Assembly (NCBI GenBank): GCA_964629765.1
Contig: CAZVTK010000197.1
Location: 1 to 7,527, forward strand
DNA from: RCIO01 sp964629765
Lineage (GTDB): Bacteria > Pseudomonadota > Alphaproteobacteria > Rhizobiales > Rhizobiaceae
Reading direction: 5' to 3'
Length of the DNA: 7,527 nucleotides
Shown here: piece by piece, positions 1 to 7,100 of the stretch
Numbering within the stretch: the stretch's first letter is position 1
Layout: each line of letters begins with the position of its first letter
Notes under the pieces: generated by a model
Told to the model about the DNA's origin: nothing
The model's input: the letters and a program-made list of their open reading frames with translations, nothing else
Database searches by the model: none
Made by a program: the position numbers and the translations under genes

Positions 1-2141
1 CTACTGCCGTTCAGAAGATCACCCTGTCGTCCTCGCGCGACATCCCCTTCAACAAGCTGGTGCTCTCCCAGTCCAACGTCCGGCGCGTCAAGGCCGGCGT
101 CTCGATCGAGGACCTGGCGGCCTCGATCGCTCGCCGGGGCCTCATCCAGAGCCTTCACGTTCGCCCCGTTCTCGACGCCGAGGGCGCTGAAACCGGCCAG
201 TTCGAGGTCCCGGCCGGCGGTCGCCGCTTCCGCGCGCTCGAGATGCTGGTGAAGCAGAAGCGCCTCAGCAAGACGGCCCCGGTCCCGTGCGTCGTCGGTG
301 ACCCCAACAGCGATGTCAGCATCGACGAGGTTTCGCTGATCGAGAATATCGATCGCGCACCGCTCCATCCCCTCGACCAGTTCCGCGCCTTCCAGGCCAT
401 GCGCGAGAAGGGCATGACCGAGGAATCGATCGCGGCCGCGCTCTTCGTCACGCCACAGGTGGTGAAGCAGCGCCTGCGCCTGGTCACGGTCTCGCCCGCG
501 CTGTTGGACGTCTATGCCGAAGATGGCATGACGCTGGAGCAGCTCATGGCGTTTACGGTTTCGGACGATCACGAGCGCCAGAAGCAGGTGTGGGAGGCGA
601 TCAGCCATAGCTGGTCCAAGGAGCCGCATCAGATCCGGCGCATGCTGACCGAAACCACGGTTCGCGCTTCGGACAAGCGCGCGGTGTTCGTCGGCGTCGA
701 CACCTACCAGGCCGCGGGCGGCTGCGTGCTGCGCGATCTCTTCCAGGACGACGATGGCGGCTGGCTGCAGGACCCCGTGCTGCTCGATCAGCTCGTCTCG
801 GAGAAGCTGAAGGTTGCTGCCGACGAGATCGCCGAACAGGGATGGAAGTGGGTCGATGTCGCCTTGAGCTTCCCCTACGGCCATGACCATGGCCTGCGCC
901 AGCTCAGCGGCACCACCGTCGACCTGACGGACGAGGAGCGCTCCACCCGCGAGGCGCTGCGCACGGAATATGACCGGATCGAAGCCGAGTATTCCGAGGC
1001 CGATGAGCTTCCCGACGAGATCGATCAGCGTCTCGGCGAAATCGAACAGGCCCTGGAAGCCTTCGAGCGCCGCCCGGTCATCTACGATCCGGCCGAGATC
1101 GCCATCGCCGGCGTCTTCGTCAGCCTCGACGCTGACGGCACGCTGTCGATCGACTGCGGCTATGTCCGCGCCGAGGACGAGCGGCCGGTGGAGGCTGCTG
1201 GTGGCGAGGCGGACACGGATGTGATCGATCCGGAAACCGGCGAAATCCAGTCGTCGGCGGTCCAGCGCGCGGTCATCACCATCGGCGGCAAGCCCACCGA
1301 GCCGGAGGACGAGGAGGAGGACGGCATCAAGCCGCTGCCCGAACGCCTCGTCATCGAGCTGACCGCGCATCGCACGCTCGCGCTGCGCAACGCGCTGGCG
1401 GAAACCCCGCACGTCGCCATGACGATGTTGCTGCACAAGCTGCTCAGCGACACGTTCATCCACACCAACCCGACCGGCTGCCTCGAGGCCAGGGTCCACC
1501 ACATCTTCTTCTCGGCCCAGTCCGAGGAATTGAAGGACAGCCCTTCGGCGAAGGCCGTGAACGATCGCCACGAACGCTGGGGGGATCACATTCCCGCAGA
1601 CGATCAGGCGCTCTGGGACTGGCTGACCGGTCTCGACGATGGCACCCGCATGGAGCTCCTGGCGCTTTGCGTCAGCTACGGCGTCAACGCGCTGTTCGAG
1701 CGTCCGAACCCCTATTCCGGCTCGGGCGTCAGTCAGCACGGTCTCGACGTTCGCATGTCGCAGGCCGATCGGCTCGCTCGTGCGACCGGGATGGACATGG
1801 TGGCGGCGGGCTGGAAGCCGACGGTCGGCAACTATCTCGGCCGGGTTACTAAGCCGCGCATCCTCGAAGCCGTCCGCGAGGGCGCCGGCGAACGCGCCGC
1901 TCAGCTCATCGACCACCTGAAGAAGGGCGACATGGCCAAGGAAGCTGAGCGCCTGCTGGCCGACACCGGCTGGCTGCCGGAGCCGCTGCGCATGGCCTCC
2001 CTCGACGCCGAGCAGCTCGACGTCGGCGATCAGGCCGACGCCGGCGAGGATACCGCCTTGCCCGACTTCCTCACCGACGATGGCGAGGAGGATGAGCCGA
2101 CCGAGACCGAGGATGAGCAAGTCCTCGTCGCGGCTGAATGA
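1..2141 (+). CDS. Large ParB/RepB/Spo0J-like protein (5' partial)
   Basis: The reading frame is open from the window edge (first full codon at 3, beginning TAVQKITLSS). A GTG at 60 is only internal, because the ParB-typical segment IPFNKLVLSQSNVR straddles it; the true start is probably one or a few codons upstream. About 712 residues are visible. Counting from nt 3, the N-terminal ParB/Srx fold shows GGRRFRA at 72-78 (ParB box I, usually GERR) and ENIDR at 114-118 (box II). A helix-turn-helix follows at about 138-165 (MTEESIAAALFVTPQVVKQR). A charged, probably coiled-coil segment lies at about 308-357, then a long alpha-helical C-terminal region and a very acidic tail. Classical ParB is about 300 residues, so more than half of this protein is extra. 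Family members bind DNA and, where the boxes are intact, CTP. In mobile elements such large versions may act in partition or regulation; no ParA is visible here. The family call is secure and the role is inferred. Confidence 0.9.
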   Translation, partial: TAVQKITLSSSRDIPFNKLVLSQSNVRRVKAGVSIEDLAASIARRGLIQSLHVRPVLDAEGAETGQFEVPAGGRRFRALEMLVKQKRLSKTAPVPCVVGDPNSDVSIDEVSLIENIDRAPLHPLDQFRAFQAMREKGMTEESIAAALFVTPQVVKQRLRLVTVSPALLDVYAEDGMTLEQLMAFTVSDDHERQKQVWEAISHSWSKEPHQIRRMLTETTVRASDKRAVFVGVDTYQAAGGCVLRDLFQDDDGGWLQDPVLLDQLVSEKLKVAADEIAEQGWKWVDVALSFPYGHDHGLRQLSGTTVDLTDEERSTREALRTEYDRIEAEYSEADELPDEIDQRLGEIEQALEAFERRPVIYDPAEIAIAGVFVSLDADGTLSIDCGYVRAEDERPVEAAGGEADTDVIDPETGEIQSSAVQRAVITIGGKPTEPEDEEEDGIKPLPERLVIELTAHRTLALRNALAETPHVAMTMLLHKLLSDTFIHTNPTGCLEARVHHIFFSAQSEELKDSPSAKAVNDRHERWGDHIPADDQALWDWLTGLDDGTRMELLALCVSYGVNALFERPNPYSGSGVSQHGLDVRMSQADRLARATGMDMVAAGWKPTVGNYLGRVTKPRILEAVREGAGERAAQLIDHLKKGDMAKEAERLLADTGWLPEPLRMASLDAEQLDVGDQADAGEDTALPDFLTDDGEEDEPTETEDEQVLVAAE

Positions 2142-2150
2142 TGGAATCAG

Positions 2151-2176
2151 CGGGGAGCGGTTCCGACCGTTCCCCG
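2151..2176. other. Strong imperfect palindrome after the ParB gene
   Basis: Arms 2151-2161 (CGGGGAGCGGT) and 2166-2176 (ACCGTTCCCCG) pair over 11 positions, with one G-U wobble and a TCCG loop. The palindrome starts 10 bases after the ParB stop codon and ends 20 bases before the next start codon. No T-run follows, so it is not a standard intrinsic terminator. It could be an mRNA-stabilising or factor-dependent termination hairpin, or an operator for a dimeric DNA-binding protein such as the adjacent ParB-like product. The pairing is seen directly; the role is open. Confidence 0.5.
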
Positions 2177-2186
2177 CACCCTTCAT

Positions 2187-2190
2187 GGAG
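2187..2190 (+). promoter_or_regulatory. Ribosome binding site deciding the start at 2197
   Basis: GGAG stands 6 bases before the ATG at 2197. A second in-frame ATG at 2185 overlaps this site and has no purine-rich sequence at the right distance, so 2197 is the better start. Confidence 0.6.
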
Positions 2191-2196
2191 ATCACC

Positions 2197-2418
2197 ATGC
2201 CTGTTCAGCAGCAACCCGCGGGCCGCCGTGTCGTCTTCCAGTTCCTCGTCCCGGTTCATGTCGAGGTCGAAGACGGCTGCGTGACCTGCGTCACCGTCAT
2301 CGACGAGACGCCCGTCTCCGATCCCACCGTCGTCGAAGGCGATCCCGCTTACCTGGCCGCGGCCGTCGCCGCATCCGACGACGGGCAAGCCTGGCCATCC
2401 TGGCGCTTCGGCTACTAA
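2197..2418 (+). CDS. Small hypothetical protein, 73 aa
   Basis: I do not recognise this family. The protein starts MPVQQQPAGRR and ends WRFGY. A beta-strand-like stretch (VVFQFLVPVHVEVEDGCVTCVTVID) occupies residues 12-36, and an Ala-rich probable helix follows at about 50-59. It has no signal peptide, membrane segment or evident metal site; the two Cys (28 and 31) form a CVTC pair, which alone is not enough to claim metal binding. The start at 2197 is chosen for its GGAG site. The gene lies 55 bases after the ParB-like gene, on the same strand, and is followed by an intrinsic terminator, so it probably closes the ParB transcript. Codon use (mostly G or C in third position) matches its neighbours and supports a real gene. 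The frame is open upstream into the end of the ParB gene, but that extension is a shadow. Confidence 0.7.
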   Translation: MPVQQQPAGRRVVFQFLVPVHVEVEDGCVTCVTVIDETPVSDPTVVEGDPAYLAAAVAASDDGQAWPSWRFGY

Positions 2419-2445
2419 CCCGACCGCCCCATTCCATCCCAATAC

Positions 2446-2469
2446 GCCCGGCCTCGCGCCGGGCTTTTT
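2446..2469 (+). terminator. Intrinsic terminator after the 73-aa gene
   Basis: Stem GCCCGGC (2446-2452) and GCCGGGC (2458-2464) is a perfect 7-bp match with loop CTCGC, followed by TTTTT at 2465-2469. It lies 28 bases after the upstream stop codon and only 17 bases before the next ATG, leaving no room for a separate promoter between it and the ribosome binding site at 2476-2480. Confidence 0.85.
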
Positions 2470-2486
2470 CGTTTCAGGAGCCTGAC

Positions 2487-2903
2487 ATGGCCGACTATTT
2501 CACCCACTTCTCATGCGTGCTCGACGTCGGCACGCCAGACAACGCCGCTCGTGCGCTCGACCTCTACAATCAGCTCTCCGACGAGGGCGCGTCGGAAGAA
2601 CCGCCTTCGGAAGGCTTCCTGCTGTCGATCCAGCCCGAGCATGGTGGATCGGTTCTTTGGATGCGCGACGACAACACCGGCGATCCCGAGCGCCTGCTTC
2701 AGTTCGTAAAGCTCTGTGCTGTCGAATTCGGACTGACCGGGCGTTGGGGCTTTCAATACGCCAACACCTGCTCGCGGCCGCGCCTCGACGGCTTTGGTGG
2801 CGGCGCCCATGTCCTCGATCTCGCCACCGGAGAGACCATCGCGTGGACCTACACCGATGGCTGGCTCACCGAACACCTCACCAGCGAGGGAGAGCGGCCA
2901 TGA
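2487..2903 (+). CDS. Hypothetical protein, 138 aa, first gene of a coupled trio
   Basis: I cannot assign a function. AGGAG (2476-2480) sits 6 bases before the ATG. The protein starts MADYFTHFSCVLDVG and looks soluble and acidic, with no signal peptide or membrane segment. Visible traits are an N-terminal strand-helix unit (residues 1-31: FTHFSCVLDVGTPDNAARAL), a middle strand (FLLSIQPEHGGSVLWM), a helix rich in hydrophobics (RLLQFVKLCAVEFGL) and a Gly-rich turn (DGFGGGAHVLDLATGE) near the C terminus. My recollection is that similar proteins occur as conserved hypotheticals next to Sno-helicase genes in alphaproteobacterial mobile elements, but this is memory, not a search. The stop codon overlaps the next start (ATGA at 2900-2903), so translation is likely coupled to the following small protein. 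The long reverse-strand and +2 frames over it are shadows. Confidence 0.8.
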   Translation: MADYFTHFSCVLDVGTPDNAARALDLYNQLSDEGASEEPPSEGFLLSIQPEHGGSVLWMRDDNTGDPERLLQFVKLCAVEFGLTGRWGFQYANTCSRPRLDGFGGGAHVLDLATGETIAWTYTDGWLTEHLTSEGERP

Positions 2904-3166
2904 GCATCCCGGAATATGCCCGCACCAACTTCCAGACGCTGCTGCGCGCAGCCGGGGACGGCAATCTCGCGCTTATGGAATGCGCCGACGCGGAGACCGG
3001 CGCACCGCGCTTCGTGATCTGTGCCGTTGGCCGGGTCAGCGGAGACTACGTCTTCACGCCCTTCGGCCACCTCGCCGAAGGCAATCCCTACGACGCCTAT
3101 CTACCGCCCGACCCCGACAATCCGGATGGCTTCATTTCGGCCGAGGTCGAAGGACGGTCGCCATGA
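2900..3166 (+). CDS. Small conserved protein, 88 aa, DUF6117-like
   Basis: The start MSIPEYARTNFQTLLRAA is chosen because its ATG overlaps the preceding stop codon (ATGA) and a GAGGGAGAG purine tract precedes it; the longer open frame upstream (from 2513) is a shadow of the previous gene. The protein has an N-terminal helix, then a strand-rich part (LALMECADAETGAPRFVICA, residues 23-42), then DYVFTPFGHLAEGNPYDAYL and a Pro/Asp-rich run (PPDPDNPDGF). From memory this pattern fits DUF6117, a short uncharacterised family found in alphaproteobacterial plasmids and integrative elements; the name is tentative. Its stop codon in turn overlaps the next ATG (3163-3166), so it is the middle member of a translationally coupled trio. 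It has no catalytic signature, signal peptide or membrane segment. The function is unknown. Confidence 0.8.
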   Translation: MSIPEYARTNFQTLLRAAGDGNLALMECADAETGAPRFVICAVGRVSGDYVFTPFGHLAEGNPYDAYLPPDPDNPDGFISAEVEGRSP

Positions 3167-3461
3167 TCGATCTCGAAACCGTCTTCGCCGCGATCGCATC
3201 AACCCTCCACTGGAGCGCTCGCTGCCTTGGGAAGAGCGCCGCGACAGTGTCTCCGTCGTCGTCGAACCGAAACCGCATTGGGCCTCTGACCTTTGCGTCT
3301 GGAAAGAGACCACCCGCCAGTATTGCTACTATGGCGACTGGACGGCGCGTGGGGCCGCTGCCCGCTTCTTCGATCATCCGAAGACCACGGGCGACACGGT
3401 GATGATGAAGGCGAGGGCAATGGTCGCGCGCGAGATCGCGGACGGCCTCTATTCGGCGTGA
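3163..3461 (+). pseudogene. Small hypothetical gene broken by a -1 frameshift near 3197
   Basis: The gene starts at an ATG overlapping the previous stop codon (ATGA). It reads MIDLETVFAAI with good codon bias, then in that frame turns into Ser/Arg-rich sequence and stops at 3400-3402. The frame shifted by -1 from 3198 continues as protein-like sequence (INPPLERSLPWEERRDSV, then PKPHW, QYCYYGDW and MVAREIADGLYSA) to the TGA at 3459-3461. The shifted frame has no ATG, GTG or TTG before about 3402, so it cannot start on its own. One missing base between about 3197 and 3198 (for example GCATC from GCCATC) would restore a protein of about 99 residues. I see no X XXY YYZ slippery heptamer, so programmed shifting is unlikely. 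The rest of the frame is intact, which points to a recent mutation or a sequencing error. The family is not recognised. Confidence 0.65.
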
Positions 3462-3475
3462 TCGGCGATAGAGGC
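3445..3475 (+). other. Hairpin over the end of the broken gene
   Basis: GCCTCTAT (3445-3452) and ATAGAGGC (3468-3475) match perfectly over 8 bp, enclosing a 15-base loop that holds the stop codon and a direct repeat TCGGCG-TGA-TCGGCG. No T-run follows. It directly abuts the GA-rich leader and may be a weak terminator, a boundary hairpin of that leader, or chance. Confidence 0.3.
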
Positions 3476-3477
3476 GC

Positions 3478-3556
3478 GCGAGAGACAGAGAAAGGACCGG
3501 AACGGGTGAGTCCGGGCGGTTGAGAGAGAGCCGGCCGGGCTTTTCCCGCAACGCTC
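3478..3556 (+). ncRNA. Structured GA-rich leader, copy 1 (radC-RNA-like) before antirestriction gene
   Basis: This lies in a 111-base gap before the antirestriction gene and aligns with a second copy at 4066-4152. It begins GCGAGAGA, as copy 2 does. CCGG at 3497-3500 can pair with CCGG at 3512-3515, extended by A3501-T3511. The shared core GCGGTTGAGAGAGAGC (3516-3531) differs from copy 2 at one position in 16. CGGG (3536-3539) pairs with CCCG (3545-3548) across CTTTT, enclosed by GAGC (3528-3531) with GCTC (3553-3556), ending just before the GGAG at 3560-3563. Known context: the radC RNA motif lies in 5' UTRs of antirestriction, methyltransferase, integrase and radC genes. The match is by context and remembered sequence character, not by a covariance search. 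Confidence 0.6.
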
Positions 3557-3572
3557 ACTGGAGACACATCCC

Positions 3573-3995
3573 ATGCTCCCCGACCCGATCACATCGCCAA
3601 CCGCAACCCTTGTTCCCGAACAGCGCCGAGAGATGTTCCTGCCGACCATGTTCGGTCTGCGGCACCTCATCGTCGCGGAGAACGCCGTCTACATGTTCAT
3701 GGAGCGGCTGAGCCCGCGCGACTATGGCGGCGGCTTCTGGAATTTCTATGAGCTGGGCGGACAGCCGCTGTTCCTCGCGCCGACATCCAAACCGCGCTTC
3801 CGCATCGAAAGCGACATCACGGAATTTCGCGGCGAGGTCTCGGCCGAGGCCGCAGGCATCATCGCCACGCTCTTCACGTTTTCGCACCTGTCCTTCCAGG
3901 TCGAATCCGACCTCCTCGTACAGGGCTATGAGCGGCTCTACGCCTATATCGACGGACATCCCGAGGTGTCGGCGATACTCCAGGCCATCGATTGA
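3573..3995 (+). CDS. Antirestriction protein, ArdB/KlcA family
   Basis: The 140-residue protein has the length and pattern of the ArdB/KlcA family (Pfam Antirestrict). Visible family segments are VPEQRREMFLPTMFG (residues 14-28), ENAVYMFMERLSPRDYGGGF (36-55) followed by WNFYELGGQPLFLAP, then SAEAAGIIATLFTFSHLSF and a C-terminal YERLYAYIDGHPEVSAILQAID. Proteins of this family block type I restriction-modification enzymes in vivo, protecting DNA of a plasmid or integrative element on entry into a new cell; they act in the cytoplasm and do not mimic DNA as ArdA does. The start at 3573 has GGAG (3560-3563) 9 bases upstream. The gene stands alone between a structured leader and a strong terminator, so it is probably regulated as a single unit by that leader. 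I see nothing broken or missing. A specific symbol (ardB or klcA) is not assigned because the sequence alone does not separate them. Confidence 0.92.
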   Translation: MLPDPITSPTATLVPEQRREMFLPTMFGLRHLIVAENAVYMFMERLSPRDYGGGFWNFYELGGQPLFLAPTSKPRFRIESDITEFRGEVSAEAAGIIATLFTFSHLSFQVESDLLVQGYERLYAYIDGHPEVSAILQAID

Positions 3996-4002
3996 CTTGC
4001 AC

Positions 4003-4034
4003 AAGCGCCCCGCTTCCTGGCGGGGCGCTTTTTT
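4003..4034 (+). terminator. Strong intrinsic terminator after the antirestriction gene
   Basis: AAGCGCCCCGC (4003-4013) and GCGGGGCGCTT (4020-4030) form a perfect 11-bp stem with loop TTCCTG, ending in six T (4029-4034). It begins 7 bases after the stop codon. It separates the antirestriction transcript from the second leader. Confidence 0.93.
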
Positions 4035-4050
4035 CATGCTGCCACGGCCG

Positions 4051-4152
4051 CCGCGTCGGGACGCGGCGAGAGAGGAAGAGTTGGGCCGGGACGGATTTGA
4101 GCCGGTGCGGTCGAGAGAGAGCGCTGCCCGGGCTGGATCCTAACCCGCTCTC
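4051..4152 (+). ncRNA. Structured GA-rich leader, copy 2 (radC-RNA-like) before methyltransferase-helicase gene
   Basis: This opens with hairpin CCGCGT (4051-4056) / ACGCGG (4061-4066), then GCGAGAGA as in copy 1. CCGG (4086-4089) can pair with CCGG (4102-4105). The core GCGGTCGAGAGAGAGC (4107-4122) matches copy 1 at 15 of 16 positions. GAGAGC (4117-4122) pairs with GCTCTC (4147-4152), enclosing GGG (4130-4132) with CCC (4144-4146), and ends three bases before the GAGG (4155-4158) of the next gene. The order of elements is the same as in copy 1 while the loops and flanks differ, as expected for a conserved RNA structure. The downstream gene encodes a methyltransferase domain, one of the gene classes linked to the radC RNA motif. 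The identity needs a covariance-model search. Confidence 0.6.
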
Positions 4153-4166
4153 CCGAGGTTTTTCCG

Positions 4167-7100
4167 ATGAACATCAAGTCCTCCGTGGCCCTTCCAGCCG
4201 CGTGCGTTTCCCGCGCCCCCGCCGTTCTCGCCGCCGCCACCCAGCTCCTCGCGCTGCTCGAGCGTGGCCAGCGCGTCGAGGCAGCTACCCTTCGCGCCGC
4301 CATGGAGGCGGCCTTCGGCGCCTCCGATGCGACCGGCGCCTGGGACTGGAAGGCGGCCTATGAAGCCTGCGAATGCGCCACGGTCCTGTTTCTACGCAAA
4401 TACGGACGTGCGCTTTTCCGTAGAGCCGACACTCCGGCGTCACGGCTTTCCGCTTTGTCGAAAATCACCGGCCTCCTGCCGACGCATACGCGCCGCTCAG
4501 AGGAGAGCCAGGCGCTTCAGCAATTCTCGACGCCGGTCCCGCTTGGCCTGGCGGCCAACGCCGCCGCCGCCATCACACCCCGCGACGTCGTGCTGGAGCC
4601 TTCTGCCGGCACGGGCTTGCTGGCGATTCTGGCCGAGATCTGCGGCGGTTCGCTTCTGCTCAACGAGCTGGCCGAGACCCGCGCCGACCTGCTTTCCGCT
4701 CTCTTTCCGGCCGTCGCCGTGACCCGCGTCGACGCCGCCCAAATCGACGATCACCTGCCGACCGGCGCCGTTCCCTCCGTCATTCTGATGAACCCGCCGT
4801 TCTCCGTTATGGCCAATGTTTCCGGCCGCATGGCCGATGCCGCCTATCGCCATGTCGCCTCGGCTCTCGCGCGTCTTGCCGACGGCGGCCGACTGGTGGC
4901 GATCACGGGCGCGAACTTCGGCCCCGAGCAACCGGCCTGGCGCGACGCCTTCGTGCGGCTTCAGGAGCGTGGCCGCGTCGTCTTCACCGCGGCGATAGAC
5001 GGCGCCGTCTATGCCAAGCATGGCACGACCATCGAGACGCGGCTCACCGTCATCGACAAGCTGCCAGCCGACGATCCCGCTGTGTTTCCGGCATCTCCGG
5101 GCATCGCGCCCGACGTCGCCACCTTGCTGACCTGGATCGAGGCGAACGTTCCGAGCCGGCCTTCCGCCGCCCTCCCGGCATCGGTGTCGCCATCGTCCAT
5201 CGCACCGCCGCGCACCGTGCGCGGCTATCTCGCTCGGGCAGCCACCGCGCGTTCGGCCGCGCCGTCGTCGATCGACCCGGAAAGCGTCGAACTCGCCTAC
5301 GACACCGTGGACTGGGCGCCGCCGGAGGGCGCCAATCTCACCGATGCGATCTATGAAGAATACGGATTGCAGTCGATCTGTATCTCCGGTTCTCAGGCGC
5401 ACCCGACCAAGCTCGTGCAATCGGCGGCCATGGCGAGCATCGCGCCGCCCAAGCCCGCCTATCGGCCGAAGCTGCCGGCGAACATCACCGATCTCCTGTC
5501 GGACGCCCAGCTCGAAACCGTCATCTATGCCGGTGAAGCCCATTCGGACTTCCTCGCCGGATCATGGACCGCCGATGCGACCTTCGATCTCGTCCAGGCC
5601 GCCAAGCCTGACGCCGAAAACACCGTCCGTTTCCGGCGAGGCTTCATGCTCGGCGACGGCACCGGGGCGGGCAAGGGCCGCCAGTCCGCCGGCATCATCC
5701 TCGACAACTGGTTGCAGGGTCGCCGCAAGGCCGTCTGGGTCTCCAAATCCGACAAGCTGATCGAGGACGCCCAGCGCGATTGGTCGGCACTTGGCATGGA
5801 GCGCCTGCTGGTCACGCCGTTGTCGCGCTTCCCACAGGGCAAGCCGATCACGCTGTCGGAAGGCGTCCTATTTGCAACCTACGCCACGCTGCGCTCCGAC
5901 GACCGCGGCGAGAAGGTTTCGCGCGTCCGGCAGATCGTCGATTGGTTGGGCTCCGATTTCGACGGAGTGATCGTTTTCGACGAGAGCCACGCCATGCAGA
6001 ACGCCGCGGGCGGCAAGGGAGAACGCGGCGACGTCACCGCCTCGCAGCAGGGCCGCGCCGGATTGCGTCTTCAGCACGCGCTGCCGAATGCGCGCGTGGT
6101 CTATGTCTCTGCGACCGGCGCCACCACCGTCCACAATCTCGCCTATGCCCAGCGGCTCGGCCTATGGGGCGGCGAGGACTTTCCTTTCGCCACACGCGCG
6201 GAATTCGTCGAAGCGATCGAGGACGGCGGCGTCGCGGCCATGGAGGTGCTCGCCCGCGACCTGCGCTCGCTCGGCCTCTACACCGCCCGATCGCTCTCCT
6301 ATGACGGCGTCGAGTACGAGCTGATCGAGCATGAGCTCACCGACGAACAGCGCGGCATCTACGACGCCTATGCCGGCGCCTTCGCTGTCATCCATAACCA
6401 TCTCGACGCTGCGATGCAGGCCGCCAACATCACCGGCAGTGAGGGCACGCTGAACCGGCAGGCTAAATCCGCCGCCCGCTCGGCCTTCGAATCCGCCAAG
6501 CAGCGCTTCTTCGGCCATCTGCTCACGTCGATGAAGACGCCGACCCTGATCCGCTCGATCGAGCGCGACCTCGATGACGGCCACGCTGCCGTGGTGCAGA
6601 TCGTCTCAACCGGCGAGGCGCTCATGGAACGCCGCCTGGCCGAGATCCCGACCGAGGAATGGAACGACGTGCGCGTCGACATCACGCCGCGCGAATACGT
6701 CCTCGACTATCTCGCCCATTCTTTTCCGGTGCAGCTCTATGAGCCCTTCACCGACTCTGAGGGCAACCTGTCATCGCGCCCGGTCTATCGCGATGGCCAG
6801 CCTGTCGAGAGCCGTGAAGCCGTCGCCCGCCGCGACGAACTGATCGAGCGGCTTGCATCCCTCCCGCCTGTGCCGGGCGCGCTCGACCAGCTCGTGCAGC
6901 GCTTCGGCACGGACACCGTGGCCGAGGTGACCGGACGATCCCGGCGCGTCGTCCGCAAGGGCGAGCGCCTCGCCGTCGAGAATCGCGCGCCATCGGCCAA
7001 TCTCGCCGAGACCTCCGCCTTCATGGATGACCTCAAGCGCATCCTCATCTTCAGCGAGGCGGGCGGCACCGGCCGCAGCTACCACGCCGAGCTTTCGGCG

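Noticed and set aside
2513..2899. + frame extending upstream of the 88-aa gene
   Set aside because: It overlaps the 138-aa gene completely and is Arg-rich shadow sequence. The ATG at 2900 with stop overlap is the better start.
3165..3200. Programmed -1 frameshift in the third gene of the trio
   Set aside because: No slippery heptamer of the X XXY YYZ type and no clear downstream pseudoknot. A simple base deletion explains it better.
3992..4020. Possible promoter with TTGACT at 3992
   Set aside because: The hexamer is the end of the antirestriction gene and its stop codon. At the proper distance downstream there is no -10-like sequence, only the terminator stem.
3992..4363. + frame crossing the terminator and second leader
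   Set aside because: It runs through an 11-bp terminator and the noncoding leader into another frame of the large gene. No ribosome binding site and no coding bias.
4401..4422. Inverted repeat TACGGA / TCCGTA with less GC-rich codons around it
   Set aside because: Only 6 bp within coding sequence and the frame is uninterrupted. Too weak to call a site or an insertion scar.
4497..5543. Long open frame on the - strand (348 codons)
   Set aside because: It lies wholly inside the intact methyltransferase-helicase frame. It is Arg/Gly/Asp-rich without recognisable motifs, as expected for the antisense of a GC-rich gene.
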